Assembly: GCF_030264295.1 (NCBI RefSeq)
Contig: NZ_CP127173.1
Location: 1,743,501 to 1,807,500 of the forward strand
Reading direction: 5' to 3'
DNA: 64,000 nucleotides
Source: Amycolatopsis nalaikhensis
GTDB taxonomy: Bacteria; Actinomycetota; Actinomycetes; Mycobacteriales; Pseudonocardiaceae
The position numbers and the translations under genes are program-made. Shown here piece after piece: positions 37,182 to 46,473 of the stretch (its first letter is position 1; every line of letters starts with the position of its first letter). The notes below the pieces were generated by a model. That model did not search any database. It was not told the DNA's origin and saw nothing but the letters and a program-made list of their open reading frames with translations.

Positions 37182-37578
37182 CGACATCGACGCCAACGGC
37201 CACGTCCGCGGCCCCGCTTACCTCGCCTACGCCGACCACGCGCGCTGGTCGTGCGTGCAGGCCGCCGGGATCGACCTCGCCGCGCTGGCCGCGCGCCGGA
37301 TCGGCCCGGTCAACCTGGAGACGACCGTGCGGTTCCACCGCGAGCTGGTGGCGGGTGGCGACGTCTCGATCAGCTGCGAATTCCGTTGGGGTACCGGCAA
37401 AACCTCGCGGGTGACGCAGGAGTTCCACACCCCGGACGGCACGCTCGTGGCCACCGTCTCGTCCGTGTCGGGCCTGCTGGACCTCGACCGGCGGCGGTTG
37501 CTGCCCGACCCCGGCGCGCACTGGCGGGAGCTGGCCGCGCACCCCGAACTGCTCGGCCTGGCCCCGAAAACCGCGTGA
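37150..37578 (+). CDS. Acyl-CoA thioesterase (4HBT hotdog fold)
   Basis: A 142-residue hotdog-fold protein similar to 4-hydroxybenzoyl-CoA thioesterase: VRCDDIDANGHVRGPAYLAYADHAR has the catalytic Asp (DANGHV) in the position expected for the YbgC/FcbC group. The ATG at 37150 lies within the end of the araC-type gene and is the first start compatible with the domain. Substrate is unknown. Confidence 0.85.
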   Translation: MFRVTIPVRCDDIDANGHVRGPAYLAYADHARWSCVQAAGIDLAALAARRIGPVNLETTVRFHRELVAGGDVSISCEFRWGTGKTSRVTQEFHTPDGTLVATVSSVSGLLDLDRRRLLPDPGAHWRELAAHPELLGLAPKTA

Positions 37579-37609
37579 TCTTTCGCGCGCCGATCACTAC
37601 GGTAGCGCC

Positions 37610-38338
37610 GTGCCCGACCACGCCTTCGCCGACCACGAACTCGCCGCCCTGTACGACGGCCTCAACCCGCGCGAAAGCAGCGGCGACTACGCCTTCTACT
37701 TCCCGATGATCATGGCCGCCGACGCCGTGCTCGACGTCGGCTGCGGCACCGGTTCGCTGCTGCACTGGGCGCGGGAGTCCGGTCACGCGGGTCGGCTCGT
37801 CGGCCTCGACCCGGCTGAGGGCATGCTCGCCCAGGCCCGTCGCCGCGACGATGTCGAGTGGGTGCTCGGCGATTTGTCGACCGCCGCCTGGGACGGCGAG
37901 TTCGACTTCGCCGTGATGACCGGGCACGCGTTCCAGGTCCTGCTCACCGACGACGAGCTGCGGACGGCGTTCTCGGCGGTCCGCCGCGCGCTGAAGCCCG
38001 GCGGCCGGTTCGGGTTCGACACGCGCAACCCCGCCGCCCGCGCCTGGGAACGCTGGACTCCCGCGCACGTCTGGGAAACCGGCGACGTGCGGTCGTGGAA
38101 CGACGCCGGGCCGTTCGAGAACGGGTACGTCCACTTCAAGACGACCTTCGAGAGCCCGAACTGGGACGCGCCGCGGTACAGCGAAAGCACGTTGCGGTTC
38201 CTCGACGTCCCGTCGCTGCGCGGATTCATCGAGGCAGCCGGGCTGGAAGTCGAGCAGCAGTACGGCTACTGGGACCGCACGCCCGTGACCGGTGACAGCC
38301 CGGAGATCATCACGATCGTGCGGCGCCCCCTCACCTGA
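37610..38338 (+). CDS. Class I SAM-dependent methyltransferase
   Basis: A 242-residue methyltransferase: motif I VLDVGCGTGSLLHWA near residue 41, LVGLDPAEGML for the acidic SAM contact, and VRRALKPGGRFGFDTRNP as post-motif. The C-terminal half (FIEAAGLEVEQQYGYWDR) matches small-molecule methyltransferases of actinobacteria. GTG start. Its 3' end overlaps the dnaE2 stop by eight bases on the opposite strand. Confidence 0.9.
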   Translation: MPDHAFADHELAALYDGLNPRESSGDYAFYFPMIMAADAVLDVGCGTGSLLHWARESGHAGRLVGLDPAEGMLAQARRRDDVEWVLGDLSTAAWDGEFDFAVMTGHAFQVLLTDDELRTAFSAVRRALKPGGRFGFDTRNPAARAWERWTPAHVWETGDVRSWNDAGPFENGYVHFKTTFESPNWDAPRYSESTLRFLDVPSLRGFIEAAGLEVEQQYGYWDRTPVTGDSPEIITIVRRPLT

Positions 38339-41300
38339 AGTCGCGCGACTTCGCCTTGATCCGCATCGGCAGCGCCTCCACGCGGTCGGCGAGGACGCTC
38401 ACCACGCCGTCGGCCTTCTCCACCACCCCGCGGATCAGCAGCGCCGAACTGGCGCGGGCGACGCGGTGGTAGCGCTGCCACAGCCCGAGCGTGCAGATCA
38501 CGTTGACCATCCCCGTCTCGTCTTCGAGGTTCAGGAAGGTGACGCCGGCCGCCGTCGCCGGGCGCTGGCGGTGCGTCACCGCGCCGCCGACCAGCACGCG
38601 CGCGCCGTCTTCGAGGTCGGCCAGCCCGCTCGCCGGGACGACGCCGAGTCGTCGAGGCGGTCGCGGATGAACTCCGTCGGGTAGCTGTCCGGCGAAACCC
38701 CGGTCGCCCAGACGTCCGCCGCCGCGATGTCGAGGCCGTCCATCCCGGGCAGCACCGGCGCCTGCGCGCCGACCAGGCCCGGCAGCTTCTCCGGCCGCTC
38801 CCCGGCGACCGCGCCCGCGGTCCACAGCGCCTGGCGGCGGTCGCCGCCGAACCCGGCGAACGCGCCGGCCGTCGCCAGCGCCTCGATCTGCGGCGTGGTC
38901 AGCCGCACGCGGCGGGCGACGTCGGCCATGTCGGAGTACGCGCCGTTCGCCTCCCGTTCGGCCACGATCCGCTTGGCGACGTCTTCGCCGATCCGCCGCA
39001 CGGTGCTCAGCCCGGTGCGCACGTCGTGGAACTTCCCGGTGCCCGCCTCCAGAGTCGCGTGCGGCAGGCTCCGGTTGATGTCGGGGCCGTGCACGGTGAC
39101 GCCGTGCCGCCGCGCGTCCGCGACCAGCGACTGCGGCGAGTAGAAGCCCATCGGCTGCGCTCGCAGCAGGCCCGCCAGGAACGCGTCCGGGTGGTAGTAC
39201 TTGAAGTAGGCGCTGGAAAACACCAGGTGCGCGAAGCTCAGCGCGTGGCTCTCCGGGAAGCCGAAGTTCGCGAAAGCCTTCAGCTTCAAGAAGATCTTCT
39301 GCGCGAGCTCCGCGTCGACGCCGTTCGCGGCCGCGCCCGCGAGGAACCGCTCCCGCAGCCGGTCCATCTTCCGATCCGAGCGCTTCGACCCCATCGCGTG
39401 CCGCAGCTGATCGGCCTCCGCCGCGGTGAAGTTCGCGACGTCCAGCGCGATCTGCATCATCTGCTCCTGGAACAGCGGCACGCCCTTGGTCTTGTGCAGC
39501 GCCTTCTCCAGCAGCGGGTGGTCGTAGGACCACTCCTCGCGGCCCTGCTTGCGGCGGATGTACGGGTGCACCGAGCCGCCCTGGATCGGGCCGGGCCGGA
39601 TCAGCGCCACCTCGACGGCGAGGTCGTAGAACTCGGTCGGTTTCAGCCGGGGCAGCGTCGCGAGCTGGGCGCGGCTCTCGACCTGGAACACGCCGATCGC
39701 GTCGGCGCGGCACAGCATGTCGTAGATCTTCTCGTCGGCGAGGTCCAGTTCGGCGAGGTCGACGTGCTCGCCCTTGTGCTCGGCGACCAGGTCGATCATG
39801 TAGTGCAGCGCGGAGAGCATGCCCAGGCCGAGCAGGTCGAACTTGACCAGCCCGGCGGCGGCGCAGTCCTCCTTCTCCCACTGGATCACGCTGCGGTCGG
39901 CCATCCGCGCCCACTCGACGGGCACGACCTGGCTCACCGGCTCCCGGCACATGACCATGCCACCGGAGTGGATGCCGAGGTGACGCGGGAAGTCCTCGAG
40001 CGCGAAAGCCAGCTGGACGACGTCGTCCGGGATGTCGTGGTCGTGGTCCTTTTCGGTGCTGCGCAAGGAACCCCAGCGGTCGATCTGCTTGCTCCAGGCG
40101 TCCTGCTGGCCGGGTGAGTAGCCGAGGGCCTTCGCGGCGTCGCGGACCGCGGACCGGGCGCGGTAGGTGATGACGTTCGCGACCTGCGCGGTGCGGAGGC
40201 GGCCGTGCTTGCGGAAGACGTACTGGATGGCCTCCTCGCGGCGGTCGGACTCGATGTCGAGGTCGATGTCGGGGTAGCCGTCCCGGTCCGGGGCGAGGAA
40301 GCGTTCGAAGAGCAGCTCGTAGGCGATGGAGTCGACCTTGGTGATGCCGAGGGCGTAGCAGACGGCTGAGTTCGCGGCCGAGCCGCGGCCCTGGCAGAGG
40401 ATGTCGTTCTCGCGGCAGAACCGGACGATGTCCCAGACGATCAGGAAGTAGCCCGGGAAACCGAGCTCTTCGATGATGGCGAGCTCGTGCTTGATCTGTT
40501 CGGCCGCTTTTTCTTCGTGCGGCTTGCCTTTGAAGCGCTCCTTCGCGCCTTCCCAGGTGAGCTCGCGCAGGTAGGTCGTCTCAGTGTGGCCGTCGGGGAC
40601 GTCGAAAGGTGGCAGCTCGGGGGCGATCAGCTTGAGCGGGAAGGCGCATTCCATGCCCAGCAAGGCGCTTCGGCGCACGGCGCCCGGGTAGCGGCGGAAC
40701 AGGACGTCCATTTCGGCGCCGCTGCGGAGGAAGGCGGTCCCGGCGGCGGGCAGCCAGCCTTCCAGCTCGTCGATCCCGCGCCGCGCGCGGATGGCGGCGA
40801 GGGCGTCGGCGAGCGGAGCGCGTTCGGGACGGGCGTAGTGCGCGGCGGTGGTGGCGACGGTCGGGAGGCCGAAGTCCTCGGCGAGTTGCGTGAGGAGGTC
40901 GTTGTGCGTGCTGTCGAGCGGCTGACGGTGGTCGGTCAGCTCGACGTAGACGTTGTCGTGGCCGAAGCGGTCGACGAGGATTTCCAGCTGCTCGGCGGCG
41001 GCCGCCGGGCCGTGCGTGACGAGCGCCGAGCGCACCGCGCCTTTGCGGCAGCCCGTCAGCACCACGCACTGCCCGGCGACCTCCTCGGCGACCGCACCGA
41101 GGTCGTAGATCGGGCGCCCCTTTTCGGCCTTTTCGTGGATCTGGCCGGCGGTGATGGCCCGGCAGAGGGCGCGGTAGCCCTGGTCGCCGCGGGCGAGGAG
41201 CAGGAGGTGCTCGCCTTCGGGGTCGGCGACGCCGTTCTGCGGAGTGGCCAGGCCGAAGCTGAGTTCGGTGCCGAAGACGGTGTTGACGCCGAGTTCCCGC

Positions 41301-41635
41301 GCGGCCTCGGCGAAGCGCACGACGCCGTACATGCCGTCGTGGTCGGTGAGGGCGATGGCGTCGAGCTGGAGGCGCGCGGCTTCCTCGACGAGCTCCTCGG
41401 GGTGGCTGGCGCCGTCGAGGAAGCTGAAGTTGGAGTGGCAGTGCAGCTCGGCGTAGGGGACGCGGACGGCCTCGCCGCCATCGTCGGAGCTGCGGGCGGG
41501 GAGGTCATCGGGGCGGCGGTAGGTCTCGCGGCGGCGGCCCCAGGCGGGGCTGTCGCCGTGGTCGCCGGGCGGGACGCCACCCGCGAGGGTGCGGGCGAGG
41601 TCCTTCCAGCGGACGGGAGGGTTGTTCCAGCCCAT
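38331..41635 (-). pseudogene. dnaE2: Error-prone DNA polymerase DnaE2 (frameshifted near 3' end)
   Basis: Alpha-subunit-like translesion polymerase of the SOS mutasome. From ATG 41635 it has the family start GWNNPPVRW and a PHP domain (ELHCHSNFSFLDGASHPEEL, LTDHDGMYG). The polymerase core has the catalytic PDIDLDIESDRREE, and fingers/HhH regions follow. The frame is intact for about 1000 residues, then breaks at about 38645-38653, where one base appears to be missing (RDRLD, then LGVVPASGLADLEDG in the next frame). The second frame supplies the C-terminal OB domain (VTFLNLEDETGMVNV) to the stop at 38331. As written, the product ends at 38576 and lacks about 100 residues. Last gene of the imu operon. 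Confidence 0.88.
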
Positions 41636-42103
41636 TCAGCGGCTCCCGGGCTCGTCTTCGGGGCGCCAGGCGGACGGGTGGTTCCGACGGCTGCGCTCCT
41701 GGGCTTCGGTTGCGGCTTCGCGTCGGCGGTCGCCGTTGGACGGGTGGTTCCAGCGGCTGCGCTCCTGGGCCTCGGCTGCCGCTTCGGCTTGAGCCTCGGC
41801 TTCGGCTTGGCGGCGGCGGTGCCAGTTGGACGGGTGGTTCCAGCGGCTCCTCGCCTCGGCGTCGCTCATGCGACAGCCGTTCTCGTCGGATGTTCGCGGA
41901 ACCGGCAGGGCGATCACCGGGCAAAGCTCTTCGTCCGAGTCCGGCAATTCCGGCAGCTGGCCGCGGACCGACCACCTCTCCTCCGCGCCGGACTGGGGTG
42001 GCGGGATCTCGCGCAGCCAGTCGCGTTCCTCGGCCGGTCGGGGGGTCGCGCCGGGGGCGGCTCGCAGCCAGTCGCGCAGGCGCCGTGCGTAGTTCTCGTC
42101 CAT
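41636..42103 (-). CDS. Small repeat-containing protein encoded between imuB and dnaE2
   Basis: A 155-residue charged protein of unknown function. It has two DWLR motifs near the start (RDWLRAAPGATP and RDWLREIPPP) and a C-terminal set of three spaced repeats: RSRWNHPSNW (85-94), RSRWNHPSNG (115-124) and RSRRNHPSAW (137-146). These repeats resemble the DnaE2 N-terminus (GWNNPPVRW). The stop abuts the dnaE2 ATG and the start follows the imuB stop by two bases, so it is translated with the mutasome genes. It might be an adaptor, but that is inference. Confidence 0.7.
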   Translation of the reverse strand: MDENYARRLRDWLRAAPGATPRPAEERDWLREIPPPQSGAEERWSVRGQLPELPDSDEELCPVIALPVPRTSDENGCRMSDAEARSRWNHPSNWHRRRQAEAEAQAEAAAEAQERSRWNHPSNGDRRREAATEAQERSRRNHPSAWRPEDEPGSR

Positions 42104-42105
42104 GC

Positions 42106-43716
42106 TCAGTCGTACACTCCCTCGACCGTCCACAGTGGATTTTCCGTGCCCGCGCAGTGCACCAGCACCGCCTCGGGTGGGTCGTCGTTCCCCTCGCCCG
42201 CGAGCACCAGCTGCAGCCGTGCGCGTCGCGGGCCCGGGTTCCGGCGGTCGCCCGCCAGCGGCCACGGCCCCGCCCAGCCGGTGACCTCGCGGTGCGTCCC
42301 ACCCGCGATGGTCAGGCGGCGAGGCGGCGCCGTCAGCTGGTCGCGGGTCGTGAGGCCGACCGGGCGGCCCTCGGTGTCGAAGATCTGCGCCGGTACCGGG
42401 CGGTCGAGGACCGTCGCCGGGGAAGGGGCCGGGAGCCGGCCCGGCCAGGTCGCGTCGACGGGCGTCGTGCGCTCGCGCGGGTCACCCCACGGCACCAGCC
42501 GCACTCGGCCCGCCGGGTCGCGGCCGCCGTCGAGCAGCGGGGTGAGCACGCCCTCGGGCCCGAGCAGGCCCTGGACCCGCACGAACGCCCGGGCGGCGCG
42601 TTCGTCGTCTTCGTCGGAACGGCCGTTCTGCCACAGGTCCAGCTGCAGCGACCGGCCCTCGACCGTCTCCTCGGGTTCGAGCCGCAGCCGCACCACGCCG
42701 GACGTCGGGCGAGCGCCCGGCGCCGCGCGCAACCAGCCTTCGAACTGCCAGCGCACGCGGTCGGCGACCCCGGCGGGCGTCAGCGGTTCGGCGCACCGCC
42801 ACACGCGGCCGAGGTGTTCGCCCTCTTCGGTGACGGCGTAGATGCCGAGCCGGGTGCAGGCGAGGCCGTGCCCGGCCAGCGCGGCGCAGAACCGCGTCGC
42901 GAGGCCCTTGGCGAGGAAGGCGGCGACGTCCACCCGCTCGACGACGGGATCGAACTCCTCGGTGAGCGTCAGCTCCGGCGGCGGGCGACGGCGCAGGGGT
43001 GGCCGTTCGGACAGTCCTCGAGCGAGCCGGTGGGCGAGCGTCCCGGCGGTGCCGAACCGGGTGACGACGTCGCGTTCGTCGAGGGCAGCGAAGGCCCCGA
43101 GCGTCCGCAACCCGAGACGGCGCACCAGGTCCACGAGCTCGGCGCGGTCGGACCCGGGCTGGTCGAGTTCGGTGATGGGCAGCGGAGCGAGGAACTCGGC
43201 GACGCGCCCGGGTTCGACGAAGGCGCCGTGCCGCGCGGCGAGCGTCGCGGCGAAGAGGCCTTCGGCGGCCCCGACCTGGCATTCGACGCCGGCCGCGGCG
43301 GACACTTCGTCGACGAGCCGCTCGACGAGGGCGTGTTCACCGCCGAAGTACCCGGCGGCCCCGGCGACGGGCACGGCGACCAGCCCCGGCCGCACGACCT
43401 CGACCCCGACGACGAGCGCTTCGACAGCCCGCGCGACGGCCTCGAAGAGCCGCGCGTCCCGGCCATCGTCGGCGGCGAAGACGGCCAGTTCGGGGCAGTT
43501 CGACTGCGCTTCCCGCCGCCGCATGCCGCGCCGCACGCCACCGCGCCGGGCGGGGGCGTTGCAGGCGACGACGCGGTTGGCGGAGAAGACGGCGGCGGGC
43601 TGGGTGACGGCAACCTCGCCGACCGCCGCCGCGGCGACCACCGGCCAGTCCGGGCACCAGAGGACGAGCATCCGGGTGGGGGTGGGCGAGGTGCCGCGCT
43701 GGGCGGGGACGGTCAT
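42106..43716 (-). CDS. imuB: Mutasome adaptor ImuB (inactive Y-family polymerase homologue)
   Basis: A 536-residue Y-family-like protein that links DnaE2 and ImuA' to the sliding clamp in SOS mutagenesis. The family start is RMLVLWCPDWPVVAAA at about 15-30, without the catalytic acidic pair of true Y-polymerases. A clamp-binding motif QLDLW is at 358-362. The ATG at 43716 was chosen for its GGGAGG four bases upstream. An open frame continues upstream through the 42-bp minisatellite to 44175 but carries no ImuB homology. Confidence 0.92.
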   Translation of the reverse strand: MTVPAQRGTSPTPTRMLVLWCPDWPVVAAAAVGEVAVTQPAAVFSANRVVACNAPARRGGVRRGMRRREAQSNCPELAVFAADDGRDARLFEAVARAVEALVVGVEVVRPGLVAVPVAGAAGYFGGEHALVERLVDEVSAAAGVECQVGAAEGLFAATLAARHGAFVEPGRVAEFLAPLPITELDQPGSDRAELVDLVRRLGLRTLGAFAALDERDVVTRFGTAGTLAHRLARGLSERPPLRRRPPPELTLTEEFDPVVERVDVAAFLAKGLATRFCAALAGHGLACTRLGIYAVTEEGEHLGRVWRCAEPLTPAGVADRVRWQFEGWLRAAPGARPTSGVVRLRLEPEETVEGRSLQLDLWQNGRSDEDDERAARAFVRVQGLLGPEGVLTPLLDGGRDPAGRVRLVPWGDPRERTTPVDATWPGRLPAPSPATVLDRPVPAQIFDTEGRPVGLTTRDQLTAPPRRLTIAGGTHREVTGWAGPWPLAGDRRNPGPRRARLQLVLAGEGNDDPPEAVLVHCAGTENPLWTVEGVYD

Positions 43717-43836
43717 GCCGCCTCCCGCACGACCGCCGAACCGAGGTGGTGGAGGGACCCGCGCCCGGAAGGCCGGTTCGCGGGCTCGGCAGGACAGCCG
43801 GGGCCCTTGGCCGGAAAACACGCGCACCGCGCCGGG

Positions 43837-44206
43837 CGGGTTGCGGGCGCGGAGGCTCGGCGCACACCCCTGGCCGAGCGGCTCGCGGACTCGAAGGTTC
43901 GGCGTATACCCACGCCGGGCCGGGTTGCGGGCCCGAAGGCTCGGCGCACACCCCCGGCCGAGCGGCTCGCAGACCCGAAACCTCGGCACACACCCACGCC
44001 CGGCCGGGTTGCGGGCACGAAGACTCGGCGCACACCCACGGCCGGGCAGCTCGCAGACTCGAAGCCTCGGCACACACCCACGCCCGGGCGGGTTGCGGGC
44101 GCGAAGGCTCGGCGCACACCCCCGGCCGGGCAGCTCGCAGACTCGAAACCTCGGCACACACCCACAGCCGAGCACCTCGCAGACCCGAAGACTCGGCGCG
44201 CACCCC
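43837..44206. repeat. 42-bp minisatellite between imuA' and imuB
   Basis: Eight full 42-bp units (43837-43878, then every 42 bases to 44172) and a ninth of 34 bases. Two alternating versions, one beginning CGGGTTGCGGGC and one beginning C[GA]GCTCGCAGAC, make a higher-order 84-bp unit repeated four times. Units share CTCGGC[GA]CACACCC. Because 42 is divisible by three, all frames tend to stay open and yield 14-residue repeats. It occupies most of the 556-base gap between two genes that are normally contiguous. Confidence 0.95.
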
Positions 44207-44272
44207 GACGGCCCGCGCCCTCATAGGCCCGGACCCGCGCGGAAGCCGCTCCGAAGGCGACCACGAACGCCG

Positions 44273-44992
44273 TCACGCCGTGGCCTCCTCGCGAAGTTCC
44301 CGCCCGAGACCCCGAGCAGCCCCCGCCGAAGTCACCACGCCCCCAGCACCCGGCAGCTCGAGCACCGCCGACACCGGACGAGCCGCCGAACCGCGGCCGT
44401 GCGCTCGGACCTCCACCCGTCGCTCGCGCAGGTGCCCGTATCCGCTCTCCGGTCCCTCCCAAGCCGATACCCGGCACGACAACTCGACGTCCGCGCCTGG
44501 CCAAGCCCCAGCCGCCAACAGCACCGCGCCGCGGTGGCGAGCACGGGCTGACAACCGCCGCGCCACGGCTGCCTGCACCGTCTCCGAATGGACCGCCACC
44601 ACGTCCACTCCGTCCAGCAACGCCGCCACCACCCCCGGCAGCTCCGCTCCCGGACGCGGGACCAGCGCCAGCCTCGAGAGGTCGACTCCGTACTCGGCCG
44701 CCGCCGCCAGGCCCAGCGAGGGCATGCCGACCACCGCCGCCCAGGAACCCGCCGCCGTGGGCGCCGCCAGCAACGCCAGCAACAGCGAACTCGCGCCGTG
44801 GACCGCCACCGTGCTTCCGCGGCGGAGCCCGGCGGCCGGCAGCAGCTCGGCCAGCGCCGGGGCGACCGGGAGCACCCTTCCCGTCACCCTGGCCCGCTCG
44901 GCTTGGGCCGCCACCCGGCTCGCCGTGCTCACCCCGGGCAGGGCCGCCAGCCGGGCCACCGGCGGCTCCACCACAGCGGTCACCGCACGCAC
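44273..44992 (-). CDS. imuA': Mutasome protein ImuA'
   Basis: A 239-residue RecA-like protein of the actinobacterial ImuA' type, first gene of the SOS-induced imuA'-imuB-dnaE2 operon. The fold is indicated by GLRRGSTVAVHGASSLLLALLA, a degenerate P-loop, and GSWAAVVGMPSLGLAAAAEYGVDLSRLALV. The GTG at 44983, eight bases after GGGGAGG, may be the real start; the annotated GTG at 44992 is adjacent to that site. A perfect LexA box lies about 90 bases upstream. Confidence 0.88.
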   Translation of the reverse strand: MRAVTAVVEPPVARLAALPGVSTASRVAAQAERARVTGRVLPVAPALAELLPAAGLRRGSTVAVHGASSLLLALLAAPTAAGSWAAVVGMPSLGLAAAAEYGVDLSRLALVPRPGAELPGVVAALLDGVDVVAVHSETVQAAVARRLSARARHRGAVLLAAGAWPGADVELSCRVSAWEGPESGYGHLRERRVEVRAHGRGSAARPVSAVLELPGAGGVVTSAGAARGLGRELREEATA

Positions 44993-45080
44993 CTCCCCAC
45001 CAACGGACTAGGCCGGCGGCCACGCCTCTCCCAAAACACGACCGACAGCACTGGTTCGCCGCGGGGAAGGCGGCGGTTCC

Positions 45081-45102
45081 ACGTCGAACACGTGTTCGAC
45101 GT
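45081..45102 (-). promoter_or_regulatory. LexA (SOS) box upstream of imuA'-imuB-dnaE2
   Basis: TCGAACACGTGTTCGA (45084-45099) is an exact match to the actinobacterial/Gram-positive-type SOS consensus TCGAAC-N4-GTTCGA. It is extended by ACG/CGT to a 22-bp perfect palindrome. It lies 89 bases before the annotated imuA' start. Confidence 0.92.
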
Positions 45103-45200
45103 AACCCAGTCAACCGTCAACCGGCCACCCTGTCAAGTCACCCACAAGGGTCCGTTCAAAACCGCTTGCCCGGCCGCGAAACCGCAGCTAGACAGACCGC

Positions 45201-45680
45201 GTGGAGCTCACCGACATCCGCCCCGAGGACTGCCCCGAACTGCTCGTCCTGCAACGCTGCTGCTGGGTCCAGGAGGCCGTCCTCAACGACACCCTCGACA
45301 TCCCCGCCCTGCACGAAACCCTCGAAGACGTCCGCGACTGGACGAAGACCTGGGCGGTGTGGGTCCTGCGGCACGAGCACCGGCTCGTCGGCGCCGTGCG
45401 CGCCCGGCTCGACGGCGACCGCTGGGAGATCGGCCGGCTGATGGTCGCCCCCGACCTCGCCGGGCGCGGGCTCGGCCGCCGCCTGCTCGCGCACTCCGAA
45501 GCGCAAGCTCCCGCCGAGGCGCGGAAGTTCGTCCTCTTCACCGGGGCCCGCAGCGCCCGCAACATCGCGATGTACCAGCGTGCGGGCTACCGGCTCACCG
45601 ACGCCCCCGACGTCGACGGCCACATCCGCGGCGCCGTGTACCTGGAAAAAGATCGCGAAAACCCCGGTCCGCCCGTCTGA
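45201..45680 (+). CDS. GNAT family N-acetyltransferase
   Basis: A 159-residue GNAT-fold enzyme: acetyl-CoA motif A is IGRLMVAPDLAGRGLGRRLLAHSE at about 77-100, followed by LFTGARSARNIAMYQRAGYRLTD. GTG start. It is divergent from the imu operon, with the LexA box between them, but it has no LexA site near its own start. Acceptor substrate unknown. Confidence 0.88.
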   Translation: MELTDIRPEDCPELLVLQRCCWVQEAVLNDTLDIPALHETLEDVRDWTKTWAVWVLRHEHRLVGAVRARLDGDRWEIGRLMVAPDLAGRGLGRRLLAHSEAQAPAEARKFVLFTGARSARNIAMYQRAGYRLTDAPDVDGHIRGAVYLEKDRENPGPPV

Positions 45681-45726
45681 CGCCACGGGGTGGGCTAGAT
45701 TGCCCGGTGGACTTCTGGGGGTTGTG

Positions 45727-46473
45727 ATGACCAAACGGCCGATCCTGTGGCTCGCCGGCGCGCTGGTCGTGGCGGGCGCGGTGGCCGCCGTCGTGCTCAC
45801 CGCGGGCGGCGGCGTGCCCGGCGCGACGGCCGCGGCCCCCGGCCCGACGACCATCGGCGCGGAGTGGCGGTCGTTCCGCGCCGACGTCACCGGGATCCGC
45901 CCCGGCCCCGACGACGCCAGCCTGTTCGTGCAGGTCGCGCTGCCCGGCAAGGACCCCGGGTGCGTCCGGGAGCCGCGGATCGAGCAGGTCGTGGAGTCGA
46001 AGACCGACATCCGCGCCGACGTCGTCTACTCGACGCGGCCCGCGGCGGGCGGCTGCCAGGACAAGGTGCCGGCGGAGCTGCGGCTGACCGCGTCCGGCCC
46101 GGTCGCGGACCGCACGGTGATCCTCAACGCCAACGCCGATGCGTGGCACAAGCTCGGGGCCGGCTGGGGCCACTGCGGCCCCCAGGGCGCTTGCGCCCCG
46201 CCCGCGGACCACTGCGACCCGGCGTGGATCGGCGCCGCGGTGTCCGCTGTGGGTGCCGAAAGCCCGGGCACCACACGCACCTGCACGCCCGACTGGCTCG
46301 TGCTGGACCTGCTGGTGCGCCAGACCGATCCGCCGTCGCGGGCCGTCTTCCGCTGGACCGACGCGGGGTGGGCGTCGTTCGCCAAGGTCACCACGGCCGG
46401 GTGCGCCGACATCCGCGCGGCCGAACCGAAGTTCCCGGCCGCGCTCTGCCGGACGCTTCCCGCGCCCGCGTGA
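45727..46473 (+). CDS. Membrane-anchored extracytoplasmic protein of unknown function
   Basis: A 248-residue protein with a single N-terminal transmembrane helix (PILWLAGALVVAGAVAAVVLTAG) and an extracellular domain containing nine Cys, including CGPQGACAPPADHC, so disulfides are likely. The ATG at 45727 directly follows a GTG at 45724. I recognise no family. Its stop overlaps the next gene's start (GTGA). Confidence 0.75.
   Translation: MTKRPILWLAGALVVAGAVAAVVLTAGGGVPGATAAAPGPTTIGAEWRSFRADVTGIRPGPDDASLFVQVALPGKDPGCVREPRIEQVVESKTDIRADVVYSTRPAAGGCQDKVPAELRLTASGPVADRTVILNANADAWHKLGAGWGHCGPQGACAPPADHCDPAWIGAAVSAVGAESPGTTRTCTPDWLVLDLLVRQTDPPSRAVFRWTDAGWASFAKVTTAGCADIRAAEPKFPAALCRTLPAPA

Noticed and set aside
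42106..44175. ImuB with a 153-residue N-terminal extension encoded by the minisatellite
   Set aside because: The frame is open only because the unit length is a multiple of three. ImuB homology begins near 43671 and a good ribosome site precedes the ATG at 43716. The possibility is kept as part of the minisatellite finding, not as the annotation.
43837..44206. CRISPR array
   Set aside because: Units are contiguous with no unique spacers and no cas genes nearby; this is a tandem minisatellite.
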